Source: CBDFKJ01 sp965248805
GTDB taxonomy: Bacteria > Pseudomonadota > Alphaproteobacteria > UBA6615
NCBI GenBank assembly: GCA_965248805.1
Contig: CBDFKJ010000009.1
Location: 1,922,001-1,986,000 of the forward strand
DNA length: 64,000 nucleotides
Direction: 5' to 3'
Of this stretch, positions 27,568 to 35,292 are shown piece after piece. Under the pieces are notes generated by a model. It did no database searches. It was not told the DNA's origin and was given only the letters and a program-made list of their open reading frames with translations. The number at the start of each line of letters is the position of its first letter. Positions within the stretch are counted from its first letter, which is position 1. A program made the position numbers and the translations under genes.

Positions 27568-28473
27568 TCACGCCGCCATGTCTGACTGCTTCAGCATGGC
27601 GTAGTGGCGTTCCTCGGCTTCGGCCGGCGGGATGTTTCCGATGGGCTCCAGGAGCCGCCGGTTGTTGAACCAATCCACCCATTCCAGAGTAGCGAGCTCG
27701 ACGGCCTCGAATGAGCGCCACGGCCCGCGCCGGTGAATGACCTCGGCTTTGTAAAGACCATTGATGGTCTCGGCCAGAGCATTGTCATAAGAGTCGCCGA
27801 CGCTGCCCACCGAGGGTTCGATGCCCGCTTCCGCCAGGTGCTCGGTATATTTGATCGAGACATATTGGCTCCCTCTATCGCTGTGATGGATCAGCCCACC
27901 GCGATGGACGGGTCGCCGCGCATGAAGCGCTTGTTCCAGGGCATCGAGAACAAAGCCGGCATGGGCTGTCCGGCTCACCCGCCAGCCGACGATGCGGCGG
28001 GCATAGGCGTCGATGACAAAGGCGACATAGACGAAGCCAGCCCAAGTGGCCACGTAGGTAAAGTCCGAGACCCACAGCCTGTTCGGTGCCGGAGCGTGGA
28101 ACTGGCGATTGACCTTGTCGAGCGGGCAAGGCGCGGCCTGGTCGCTGACTGTCGTGCGGATCGGCTTGCCGCGGATCACCCCTTGCAAGCCCATCTCCCG
28201 CATCAGCCGCTCAACAGTGCAGCGAGCGACATCGAAGCCTTCCCGCTGCAATTGTCGCCACACCTTGCGAACGCCGTAGACACGGAAGTTCTCTTTGAAG
28301 ACGCGTCGGACCTCGACCTTGAGAGCCATATCCCGTTTCGCCCGTGCCGACAGCCTGGCCGGATCGCGCCGCCTGGCCACATGGTCGTAGTAGGTCGACG
28401 GGGCGATCGGCAGCACCTTGCAGATCGGCTCGACCCCGTGCGCCTCGCGGTGATCGCCGATGAACGCGATCAT
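27568..28473 (-). CDS. IS3-like element OrfB, integrase-type transposase
   Basis: 301-residue DDE integrase domain protein. It starts MIAFIGDHREAHGVEPICKV and carries an HTH_21-like block (FRVYGVRKVWRQLQREGFDV) and the rve core with Asp in LWVSDFTYVATWAGF, Asp in GLIHHSDRGSQYVS and Glu in NALAETINGLYKAEV. It begins within the stop of orfA (4-bp overlap, 28470-28473), which suggests coupled translation or a -1 frameshift fusion as in other IS3 elements. Confidence 0.92.
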   Translation of the reverse strand: MIAFIGDHREAHGVEPICKVLPIAPSTYYDHVARRRDPARLSARAKRDMALKVEVRRVFKENFRVYGVRKVWRQLQREGFDVARCTVERLMREMGLQGVIRGKPIRTTVSDQAAPCPLDKVNRQFHAPAPNRLWVSDFTYVATWAGFVYVAFVIDAYARRIVGWRVSRTAHAGFVLDALEQALHARRPVHRGGLIHHSDRGSQYVSIKYTEHLAEAGIEPSVGSVGDSYDNALAETINGLYKAEVIHRRGPWRSFEAVELATLEWVDWFNNRRLLEPIGNIPPAEAEERHYAMLKQSDMAA

Positions 28474-28796
28474 GGCTTGAACCGGCGGTCGAGCTCCGCC
28501 TGGGCAAAATAGGCGCTCGCCTTGCGCAGGATCTCGTTGACCTGCCGGAGGTCGCGGTTCTCCCGCTCCAGGGCTTTCAGCCGCTCGGCGACCTCGCTGG
28601 GGACGCCGGCGCGCACGCCGCTATCGCGCTCGAACCTCTTCACCCACTCATTGAGTGTCTGCGCCGTGCAGCCGATCTTCCCAGCTATCGAGGAAACAGC
28701 CGCCCAACGCGAGGCGTGTTCGCCCTCGTGATCCACAACCATCCGCACCGCACGGGCGCGAACCTCAGAAGAAAACCTGTTCCTTGTCTTGCTCAT
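28470..28796 (-). CDS. IS3-like element OrfA, helix-turn-helix protein
   Basis: 108 residues: MSKTRNRFSSEVRARAVRMV with an HTH_Tnp_1 domain (WAAVSSIAGKIGCTAQTLNE) and a C-terminal leucine-zipper-like coiled coil (AERLKALERENRDLRQVNEI) that mediates oligomerisation with OrfAB. Intact. Confidence 0.92.
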   Translation of the reverse strand: MSKTRNRFSSEVRARAVRMVVDHEGEHASRWAAVSSIAGKIGCTAQTLNEWVKRFERDSGVRAGVPSEVAERLKALERENRDLRQVNEILRKASAYFAQAELDRRFKP

Positions 28797-28904
28797 AATG
28801 GCTCCACTTTCTCAAGAGTTGGAGCCTCCGCCAAACCCGGAGCGGTTCAGTCAGCCTATGGCGCTGAAATTGCGCGCCGCATGAAAGACAAATAGGAGAA
28901 CAAA

Positions 28905-29363
28905 GTGCTCGATCCGATCATCAAAACAATCGAAGTTCCCTGCAGCAAGAAAAAAGCATTCGGGGTGTTTGTGAACGACATGGGCAGTTGGTGGCCGTTG
29001 GACAAGCGCTCGATGTCCAAAGTGCATAGCGGCGAGCCTGCAAAGTCGTTGCTCATTGAACCGAAGCTGGGCGGCCAGATCGTTGAGATCGGCCACGATG
29101 ACACCGAACACCATTGGGGCACGATAAAGTCATACGATCCGCATGACGCGATCAGCATGGACTTTCACATGGGACTACCGCCAGAAAACGCAAGCCTGGT
29201 TGAGGTGCGGTTTACCGCGCTTGAAAACGAACGAACGCGGGTCGAACTCACGCACAGCAATTGGGAAGCCTTTGGTGAGATGGCCGAGATGATGCGTGGT
29301 GGTTACGGCTCAGGCTGGGTCATCATTTTTGAGGAGGCATACAAGTCGGCTTGCGGCGGCTGA
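28905..29363 (+). CDS. SRPBCC (AHSA1-like) domain protein
   Basis: 152-residue START/SRPBCC fold protein. It starts at GTG 28905 behind AGGAG. Signature pattern: IIKTIEVPCSKKKAFGVFVN, WWPLDKRS, GGQIVEIGHDDTEHHWGTIK, the beta-rich VEVRFTALENERTRVELTHS and the C-terminal helix GWVIIFEEAYKSACGG. ArsR-SRPBCC pairs are a common arrangement in Proteobacteria; the ligand is usually unknown. The gene is intact, but an IS3-like element now separates it from the operon promoter. Confidence 0.85.
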   Translation: MLDPIIKTIEVPCSKKKAFGVFVNDMGSWWPLDKRSMSKVHSGEPAKSLLIEPKLGGQIVEIGHDDTEHHWGTIKSYDPHDAISMDFHMGLPPENASLVEVRFTALENERTRVELTHSNWEAFGEMAEMMRGGYGSGWVIIFEEAYKSACGG

Positions 29364-29420
29364 TCCGTGCTGCTCCGCGGGTGTTGAGGGTGAAGTGTCA
29401 AGCGACAAGGGGCAGCTCGG

Positions 29421-29742
29421 GGTCAAACTCGGTCGTGCGCCGAAGTCGTTACGGGAGCGGACACCGGTGGCCGCAACGGCAGGGTCGATGACGCAGTCGT
29501 AGGTGCCGACGACTTGCTGGTCCATGTCGATGACCGCCCGGGCCATGAGCTGGGAGTCCTCCGACGCTAGGAAGGCGCCGGCGCGTGCCGCGTCGTCGAC
29601 TTCGATCAGGCGCCCGAACGGCTGCTCCACGCGGGCATCATCGAGCCAGTTCGCGGGGCGTCGGTGAAAGCCGGTCTGGATGGCGTGCTCTTCGGGCGTG
29701 TTTGTCCAGCCGGTGTTGAGGCCGTTGACGCGGATGCGTGGA
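29421..29742 (-). pseudogene. remnant of an SDR gene 3' end (diverged duplicate of 30836-31170)
   Basis: On the minus strand it encodes QPFGRLIEVDDAARAGAFLA and VIDMDQQVVGTYD, matching the C-terminus of the SDR gene at 30926-31731. Upstream sequence (antisense of the GVEAVDADAW-like stretch) also matches, with substitutions and small indels. No start or catalytic motif remains. Confidence 0.7.
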
Positions 29743-29870
29743 GCCAGGGAAATTGCACGCGGTGCTGAGAGGCAGCCGATTGCGTCGGTAAGACTTATTG
29801 ACGCTCAAGGGGCGCCAGAGCTAGAAAGGCACCAGGGTGTGTGCGTTTCGTCGGTTCGGGTGGTCGCACG

Positions 29871-30710
29871 ATGTCACAATCCATGCAGGCTCGGTCCATC
29901 GATCAGGCGACCATCGCCGATTTCGGCGAGCAATGGACGCGCTACGTGGACAATGACGGCTACTACGGATCGAGCGCGCTGTTCGCCGACATCGTTGGAC
30001 CGTTGCTGCCCCTGGTGCGCATTCGCGGCGCCCGCGTCGCCGATATTGGCAGTGGCACCGGGCGCATCGTTGCCATGCTGCTCGGACTCGGGGCGAAAGA
30101 AGTGATTGCCGTGGAGCCGTCGGCCGCGATCAAGGCGTTGCGATCCAATCTCGGCGCGCGTGCGGATAACGTTCACTACATTCACGCCGACGGCACAGCT
30201 TTGCCGCCTGGGGCCGATCTCGACTTGGTGACGTCGATCGGCGTGCTGCACCACATAGTTGATCCGGCGCCAGTGCTGGCGGCGGCCTACGCGGCGCTGA
30301 AGCCGGGCGGTTCGGTGCTGGTTTGGCTTTATGGGCGCGAAGGCAATGCCGCCTATCTGCGCCTGATCGAACCGCTGCGCCGCTTGACCAGGCACCTTCC
30401 GGCCGGATTCTTGACGATGTTGTGTTGGCTGATGAACCTCGGGCTGAGCGTGTACATGGCGCTCTGCCGATTTCTGCCTCTACCGATGTACCGCTACGCT
30501 CGCGCGGTGTTGGCCAAGTTGCCCTCAGACAAACGGCGCCTCGTGATCTACGATCAACTCAACCCGGCCTATGCGAAATACTGCACGCGTAGCGACGTCG
30601 AGGCGTTGTTGCGGGATGCCGGATTCACCGACGTCAGCCTATACCATCGCCATGACTATAGTTGGACCGCCGTCGGCAAGCGGCCTCTCGGCGGTCGCCA
30701 TTCGACCTAA
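29871..30710 (+). CDS. class I SAM-dependent methyltransferase
   Basis: 279 residues from ATG 29871 (GTG 29841 is an in-frame alternative). SAM-binding motif I is RVADIGSGTGRIVAML, motif II is VIAVEPSAAIKALRSN, followed by VHYIHADGTALPPGADLDLV and the post-I block SIGVLHHIVDPAPVLAAAYA. The C-terminal half has hydrophobic helices (FLTMLCWLMNLGLSVYMALC) as in methyltransferases that act on lipids or polyketide/quinone-like substrates, and YDQLNPAYAKYCTRSDVEAL. Substrate unknown. It lies alone between two copies of the SDR-derived repeat. Confidence 0.85.
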   Translation: MSQSMQARSIDQATIADFGEQWTRYVDNDGYYGSSALFADIVGPLLPLVRIRGARVADIGSGTGRIVAMLLGLGAKEVIAVEPSAAIKALRSNLGARADNVHYIHADGTALPPGADLDLVTSIGVLHHIVDPAPVLAAAYAALKPGGSVLVWLYGREGNAAYLRLIEPLRRLTRHLPAGFLTMLCWLMNLGLSVYMALCRFLPLPMYRYARAVLAKLPSDKRRLVIYDQLNPAYAKYCTRSDVEALLRDAGFTDVSLYHRHDYSWTAVGKRPLGGRHST

Positions 30711-30925
30711 AGCTCTGCCTCAGTAGCCTCTGGATTCGCGATGTGGCCTTCGCCGGGCGGCTCCATGCCCTTGCCTCCATCTGAAGCCCAACTTGCCCGC
30801 GCGCTGACTGCGACCGGATACACGGCATCGGTTGGCTCAAACTCGGTCGTGCGCCGATGTCCTTACGATGGACCGGTGTGCCCCTGGTCGCGGACACCGC
30901 GAACCGCAACGGCAGGGTCTGAGAC

Positions 30926-31731
30926 TCAGTCGTAGGTGCCGACGACTTGTTGGTCCATGTCAATGACCGAACCGGTCATGAGCCCGGATTCCTCCGAGGC
31001 CAGGAAGGCGACGGCGCGCGCCACCTCGTCGACTTCGATCAGGCGCCCGAACGGCTGCTGCGCGCTGGCTTCATCGAGCCAGTTCGCGGGGCGTCGGTGA
31101 AAGCTGGTTTGAATGGCGTGCTCGCCGGGCGTGTTGGTCCAGCCGATGTTGAGGCCGTTGACGCGGATGCGATCGGCCAACAGACCGTGGGCGAGGTTGC
31201 GCGTAAGGGTCGCCAGGGCGCCCTTCGACGCCGAATAGGGCACGAGATAGGGCTGCCCGCCGTGGGGCTGGACATGGTGATGATGTTGACGATCCAGCCG
31301 CGCCCCGAGCCAGCCGCGGCGTTCCTGCGCATCCACGGCACTGCCCGTTGGATCAGGAAGAAAGGCGCCTTCACGTTGACGGCGAACAGGCGGTCCCAAC
31401 CGTCCTCGGTCGTATCGTCGATGCTGCCGCGCGCCGTCAGGCCGGCGCAGTTCACCAATATGTCGATGCGGCCGAACCGTTCCGCCACTCGATCGACGAA
31501 GGCGTGACAGTCAGCGACGCGGGACAGGTCCGCCGGCACGAACAATGCCTCGCACGTGCCGGCGATGGACTCGGCAACGCGGTGACCCTTGGCCTCGTTG
31601 CGCCCGCAGATTGCGATACCGGCCGCGCCGCGCTGTGCCAGCAAGCGCGCCGACGCTTCACCAATGCCCTGGGTGCCGCCGGTGACCAGCGCAACTTTGC
31701 CGGCGAAGGCTTCGGCTATCGTCTGTGCCAC
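30926..31731 (-). pseudogene. short-chain dehydrogenase/reductase, frameshifted
   Basis: NAD(P)-dependent SDR. From GTG 31731: VALVTGGTQGIGEASARLLA (GxxxGxG cofactor loop), LFVPADLSRVADCHAFVDRV, ILVNCAGLTARG and GWIVNIITMSS. Then the frame shifts near 31265 in a run of four G (plus-strand GTGGGG). The rest is one frame over: QPYLVPYSASKGALATLTRN (catalytic Tyr-x-x-x-Lys), NGLNIGWTNTPGEHA and VIDMDQQVVGTYD to the stop at 30926. A one-base loss suffices. Intact length would be about 268 residues. Confidence 0.82.
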
Positions 31732-31773
31732 GCGCGCATTCCCGTCCGCTAGGTGCAGGCGCTCAGCCGAGCT

Positions 31774-32856
31774 CTAGTGGATTGATTCCAACGTTTGGAA
31801 CCCTCGGTTTCGGGCTGCGATGATGTCGTCGGGGTCGGCTTTCGATATGAATGGCTGTGGGTTGGCCGCATTGTATTCGCGGACGAAGCGGTTGATTGCG
31901 GCCTGGAGATCGACGACGGAATGGAAGACGCCGTGCTTGAGCCGCCGCCGGGTGAGTTTTGCGAAGAAGCCCTCGACGGCATTGAGCCACGAGCAGGAGG
32001 TCGGTGTGAAGTGGAAAGTCCAGCGCGGATGGCGGGCGAGCCAGGCGCGGACCTTGTCCTTGTTGTGCGCCGCGTAGTTGTCGACGATCGCGTGGATGGC
32101 CTTGTCCGCCGGCACCGTGCGCTCGATGCGGTTGAGGAAGCGGATGAACTCCTGATGGCGGTGGCGCTGCATGTTCCGGCCGATCACCGTTCCGTCCAGA
32201 ACGTTGAGCGCCGCAAACAGCGTGGTCGTGCCGTGCCGTTTGTAGTCATGGTGCCGGCGCGTCCCTTCTTCATCGGCAGACCGGCGGTCGAGCGCCTGGA
32301 TCTGTGACTTCTCATCGATCGACAACACCACCGCATGGGCCGGCGGGTCGACATACAGGCCGACGATATCGGTGAGTTTCTCGGCGAAGGCAGGGTCGGT
32401 CGACAGCTTGAAGTTGCGCCAGCGGTGCGGGCTGAGACCGTGAGCCTTCCAGATCGCCTGCACCGTCGAGGCGGCAATACCGGCCGCCCTGGCCATCGCG
32501 CGCAACGTCCAGTGGGTCGCCTCAAACGGCGGCGGTTGCTGCGTCAGGCGCACGATCTCGGCGACACGATCGAGCGGGACCGGCGCCTTGCCGGGCGGAC
32601 GGGACTTGTCGCGAAGCAGGCCGCCGACACCCTCGTGCATGAACCGCTCTTGCCAGCGCCACACGCAGGTCTTGGACTTGCCGGTCTCGGTCATGATCGC
32701 CGAGGTGCCCAGACCCTCGCCGCTGAGAAGGACAATATGTGCCCGCCAGACGTGTTTCTGCGGGCTCTTGGGATCCGCGACGACCGCGCGCAATCGCTGA
32801 CGGTCGCCGGCGGATAGGGTGAAGGAGATTCCACTGCGCATGCGCCAGATTCGCAT
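31774..32856 (-). CDS. IS630-like family transposase (copy A)
   Basis: 360 residues, intact. N-terminal HTH region (SGEGLGTSAIMTETGKSKTC, RWQERFMHEGVGGLLRDKSR) is followed by the DDE core: Asp in VVLSIDEKSQIQALDR, Asp in HAIVDNYAAHNKDKVRAWL, Glu in SCSWLNAVEGFFAKLTRR. Its TAG stop (31774-31776) is formed by the CTA of the target site outside the element. Confidence 0.92.
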   Translation of the reverse strand: MRIWRMRSGISFTLSAGDRQRLRAVVADPKSPQKHVWRAHIVLLSGEGLGTSAIMTETGKSKTCVWRWQERFMHEGVGGLLRDKSRPPGKAPVPLDRVAEIVRLTQQPPPFEATHWTLRAMARAAGIAASTVQAIWKAHGLSPHRWRNFKLSTDPAFAEKLTDIVGLYVDPPAHAVVLSIDEKSQIQALDRRSADEEGTRRHHDYKRHGTTTLFAALNVLDGTVIGRNMQRHRHQEFIRFLNRIERTVPADKAIHAIVDNYAAHNKDKVRAWLARHPRWTFHFTPTSCSWLNAVEGFFAKLTRRRLKHGVFHSVVDLQAAINRFVREYNAANPQPFISKADPDDIIAARNRGFQTLESIH

Positions 32857-32910
32857 AACACAGCAAAATACGGAATCCCAATTCGGACTCTTTCATTCCG
32901 ATCAATCCAC
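31777..32910 (-). mobile_element. IS630-like element, copy A (1134 bp)
   Basis: Inverted ends GTGGATTGAT...ATCAATCCAC inserted into a CTAG site with TA duplicated (31775-31776 and 32911-32912), the IS630 pattern. A full copy of equal length is at 56534-57667; partial copies are at 52621 and 55100. Confidence 0.92.
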
Positions 32911-32924
32911 TAGGAGTGGTATCT

Positions 32925-33185
32925 ATGCGTAGATTGTTTGCGCCGCTTGCTGTTGTTGCTCTGTTGCTGTCTTCGGCGGCGGAATCCGCCGAGGGTAGTA
33001 CAGTCGGCCAACTGCTGGATATCAATTCGGCGAAGGGCCTTATCAAGATCGACAATGCTGAATACACGCTGGGAAACTACAGCCTGAATGGCCTGCAGAT
33101 CGGCGATCGTGTGCGTGTGGTATTTACGCAGGAGGACGAACACGACCTGCCAGCCATCCGGACGATCACCATGTTAGAGCGGTAG
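32925..33185 (+). CDS. small secreted protein, DUF1344-like
   Basis: 86 residues from ATG 32925 with AGGAG at 32912-32916. Signal peptide MRRLFAPLAVVALLLSSAAESA. The mature part (VGQLLDINSAKGLIKIDNAE, LQIGDRVRVVFTQEDEHD) has the short OB-like beta pattern of DUF1344 periplasmic proteins; function unknown. The IS630-like copy A ends 2 bp before its ribosome site, cutting it from its original upstream region. Confidence 0.65.
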   Translation: MRRLFAPLAVVALLLSSAAESAEGSTVGQLLDINSAKGLIKIDNAEYTLGNYSLNGLQIGDRVRVVFTQEDEHDLPAIRTITMLER

Positions 33186-33338
33186 TCTTCGCTGGCCGCG
33201 AGCAGGCCGCCTGGGCTCGGCGATCAATCCCGGCCGAATAGACGGCATCACGTCCTGATCTTTGAGACCAACTCGGCGGATTGAGAGCCCGACAGGATCG
33301 GGGTGACGGTGGCCGCAGCGCCCCGGGGAGAAAACCAG

Positions 33339-34082
33339 CTAGTCGACGATGCGATCGAGGATCGGAACCGACGGGTGGAGGATCTCCAGCCGGGTCGAAC
33401 TTTCGAATTCGCCGGGCACCCAGAAGTTGTTGGGGTCGACGCCGGTCTGTCCGGGCCGCCGATACAGCCGCGACCATAGAACAACCCGACGTGCATCGTC
33501 ATAGACGGTCTCGCAGCGCCGTTTGATCGAGAGATCTCCGATCGGCGTTTCGCCTTCGTCGAGTGGTATGTCGACACAATCCCAGCCATTTCGGCGATAG
33601 CGCGGCATCACGCGAAGGCGCAACATATGCGCGAGACGGCGCTGGTCCACGTCAACCCGTGGATCGGTCACTGCGCGCAGGCCCTGAACGACGCCATCGT
33701 CATCGAACAACAGAGACAGGATCACCGAGTGGCCGCCCACCTTCGTGCCGCTGTACTTCTCGACCCAAGCGAGATTGGCGTCCGGATCGGCACGCGCGAT
33801 CGTTAGCGCCTCGTCGTCCATCTCCACATAGACTTCGTGAAGGCCGGTCGCCTCGGGCTCGCATAGATGGAAATCGGTCCAGCCATCTATCGGGCGTCTC
33901 GGCGGCCCGCCGTTGGAACCGCATGCATGGTGGTAATATCCGGTTTCCGGCAGGGTCTCGACGGTCAGTCCCGTCCGTAACTCCTTGATGTCGCCCTGCT
34001 CGGGGAGGTCCGCGGCGTTTGCCGATGCCGCTAGAACTGTCATCGCCAGACTGGCAAACAAGACAACGCCGATTCTCATCAT
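33339..34082 (-). CDS. secreted protein with an uncharacterised domain shared with the pentapeptide protein at 62 kb
   Basis: 247 residues from ATG 34082. Signal peptide MMRIGVVLFASLAMTVLAASANAA is followed by a domain without a family I recognise. Conserved-looking elements: HACGSNGGPPRRPIDGW, a LLFDDDGVVQGLRAVTDPR block, NGWDCVDIPL, SIKRRCETVY and YRRPGQTGVDPNNFWVPGEF followed by ESSTRLEIL. The same ordered blocks occur in the N-terminal half of the pentapeptide-repeat gene (YRKPGQHGINP, GQFEATTRYEML). The pattern suggests a periplasmic domain with a Cys pair. Divergent from the cytochrome c gene, with a 371-bp spacer. Confidence 0.7.
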   Translation of the reverse strand: MMRIGVVLFASLAMTVLAASANAADLPEQGDIKELRTGLTVETLPETGYYHHACGSNGGPPRRPIDGWTDFHLCEPEATGLHEVYVEMDDEALTIARADPDANLAWVEKYSGTKVGGHSVILSLLFDDDGVVQGLRAVTDPRVDVDQRRLAHMLRLRVMPRYRRNGWDCVDIPLDEGETPIGDLSIKRRCETVYDDARRVVLWSRLYRRPGQTGVDPNNFWVPGEFESSTRLEILHPSVPILDRIVD

Positions 34083-34453
34083 GCTCTCCGTTATCCCGCA
34101 GTGGAAGCCGAAGCCCGGTCCGCATCGCACCGCCCGCTTTCGCGACAGCATCAGACTACAGGACAGGAGTCCGCTCGGCTAGCGATGGGCGTTCGCGCGC
34201 CTATCGTTGTCGACTTATCGGCCCATCCTTGCGCGCCCGTATTTCACGCATGACCAAACGATATTTCGGCGTTCATGTAGGGAGAAGCTGCCGGACAGTC
34301 CAGCGCTTTCGCGCACGCGGATTCGTTCGGCATTTACTGCACGCAGAATTGACACTTTCGACGGCGCGCGTTACGGCGATTACCGCGACAATGCCGGTCG
34401 CGGCGGATAAAATTTATCCGGTCAAATCAACAAGGAAACCTCGGAGAGACGAC
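34083..34453. other. divergent intergenic region
   Basis: 371 bp between the leftward secreted-protein gene and the rightward cytochrome c gene. No gene seen. It contains the palindrome at 34404-34420, listed separately, and presumably both promoters. Confidence 0.5.
34404..34420. promoter_or_regulatory. 17-bp perfect palindrome upstream of the cytochrome c gene
   Basis: CGGATAAA and TTTATCCG around a central A, 34 bp before the ATG at 34454. AT-rich against a GC-rich background, so a regulator-binding site is likely. Confidence 0.5.
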
Positions 34454-35005
34454 ATGCGGCGCAAGTCAAGTTCGGGATACGTTACGGTTAAGCATGTGGC
34501 CACGGCGTGGGCCATCGGCGCGTTGGCGGCGGTTTCGCTGGTGACGTCTGTGCCGACGGCGCATGCACAAGACAACTTTGACGAGGAATCGATCTTGCGC
34601 GGAATGGCGCTCTATCGCGACAAGTCCCTGTGTGCGTATTGCCATGGTTGGAACGGGGAGGGCGCCAATGTGGTCAGCCAGCCGCCCGCACCGGCCCTGA
34701 CGACAACGCCGCTCGATCGGGAATCGCTGAAGGAGACAATTCGCTGCGGCCGCCCCGATACCCTGATGCCGCGCCACGGCCGATCATCATGGCGGGCCAA
34801 CGACCCCTGCTTCGGTATGACGACTGCCGACCAGGAGGTGGTCCCCAACGCGCCATACAAATCGGGTGGCTGGCTACGCGACGCGGAGCTCGAAGACCTG
34901 TTGAACTTCATTCAAGCCGAGTTGCAGGGCAACACGGTCGGTCTGGAGTATTGCAACCGTTACTATGGTGAAAACTCGAAGCAGTGCGCCGCCTTTGCGG
35001 ACTAA
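34454..35005 (+). CDS. class I cytochrome c, probable electron acceptor of the PQQ dehydrogenase
   Basis: 183 residues from ATG 34454 (GGAGAGACGAC upstream). A signal peptide (VATAWAIGALAAVSLVTSVPTAHAQ) exports it to the periplasm. The single haem site is CAYCH in LYRDKSLCAYCHGWNGEG; DTLMPRHG supplies the probable axial Met. Two further Cys pairs (RCGRPD/DPCFGM and YCNRYYGENSKQC) may form disulfides. The location beside the convergent PQQ dehydrogenase supports a role like XoxG/cytochrome cL. A terminator hairpin follows at 35018. Confidence 0.85.
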   Translation: MRRKSSSGYVTVKHVATAWAIGALAAVSLVTSVPTAHAQDNFDEESILRGMALYRDKSLCAYCHGWNGEGANVVSQPPAPALTTTPLDRESLKETIRCGRPDTLMPRHGRSSWRANDPCFGMTTADQEVVPNAPYKSGGWLRDAELEDLLNFIQAELQGNTVGLEYCNRYYGENSKQCAAFAD

Positions 35006-35017
35006 CGTGGCGACGAC

Positions 35018-35043
35018 GGGCCGGCCTTGCTGGCCCCTTTTTT
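35018..35043 (+). terminator. terminator of the cytochrome c gene
   Basis: GGGCC and GGCCC can pair around a nine-base loop, followed by CTTTTTT (35037-35043), 13 bp after the stop. Confidence 0.65.
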
Positions 35044-35237
35044 GGCCCTCGGGAGTGCGCGCGGCCTAGCAGGACCATCACCAAGCGGCTTTTTCCTCTG
35101 ACCCGTCTGCTTAGCCGGCTTTTCACTCGCTCGACGCCGTATTGCGGCCTCGTCTTCCGAATAATGAAGGCCAGGGCCAGATCGATGGCATCGTCGGCTA
35201 TGCGTTAGCCGTCTTCGGTCGTCGTTGCGACAAAAGG

Positions 35238-35266
35238 AAGGGGGCCGGGTGAACCCGGCCCCCTTT
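35238..35266 (-). terminator. terminator of the PQQ dehydrogenase gene
   Basis: Strong hairpin, GGGGGCCGGGT pairing with ACCCGGCCCCC, 27 bp beyond the stop at 35293. On the minus strand a TTCCTTTT tract follows it. Confidence 0.75.
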
Positions 35267-35292
35267 AGTATGAAGGCTCGCTGTTGCTTAGC

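Larger units (their letters stand above)
27529..28849 (-). mobile_element. IS3-like element (1321 bp)
   Basis: Ends TGAACCGCTCCGGGTTTGGC and its inverted counterpart at 28849 (about 26 bp of near-perfect inverted repeat, TG...CA termini). Flanked by a 3-bp duplication GTC (27526-27528 and 28850-28852), typical of the IS3 family. Confidence 0.93.
27260..28895 (+). pseudogene. ArsR-family transcriptional regulator, split by an IS3-like element
   Basis: Small winged-helix regulator: MAYAEVLSALADPTRRHIFE, then the recognition helix region RPAVSQHLKVLEFASLV and the wing VEPQGNRRLYSIK, then LRQYLESFWSDAL. It is interrupted after 27528. Coding resumes at 28853 (SAYGAEIARRMKDK, stop 28893-28895), so the ancestor had about 103 residues. 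As it stands the frame continues into the element and adds about 25 foreign residues (stop near 27604), replacing only the last ~14; the DNA-binding part is complete and may still work. The SRPBCC gene 9 bp downstream is its usual operon partner. Confidence 0.85.
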
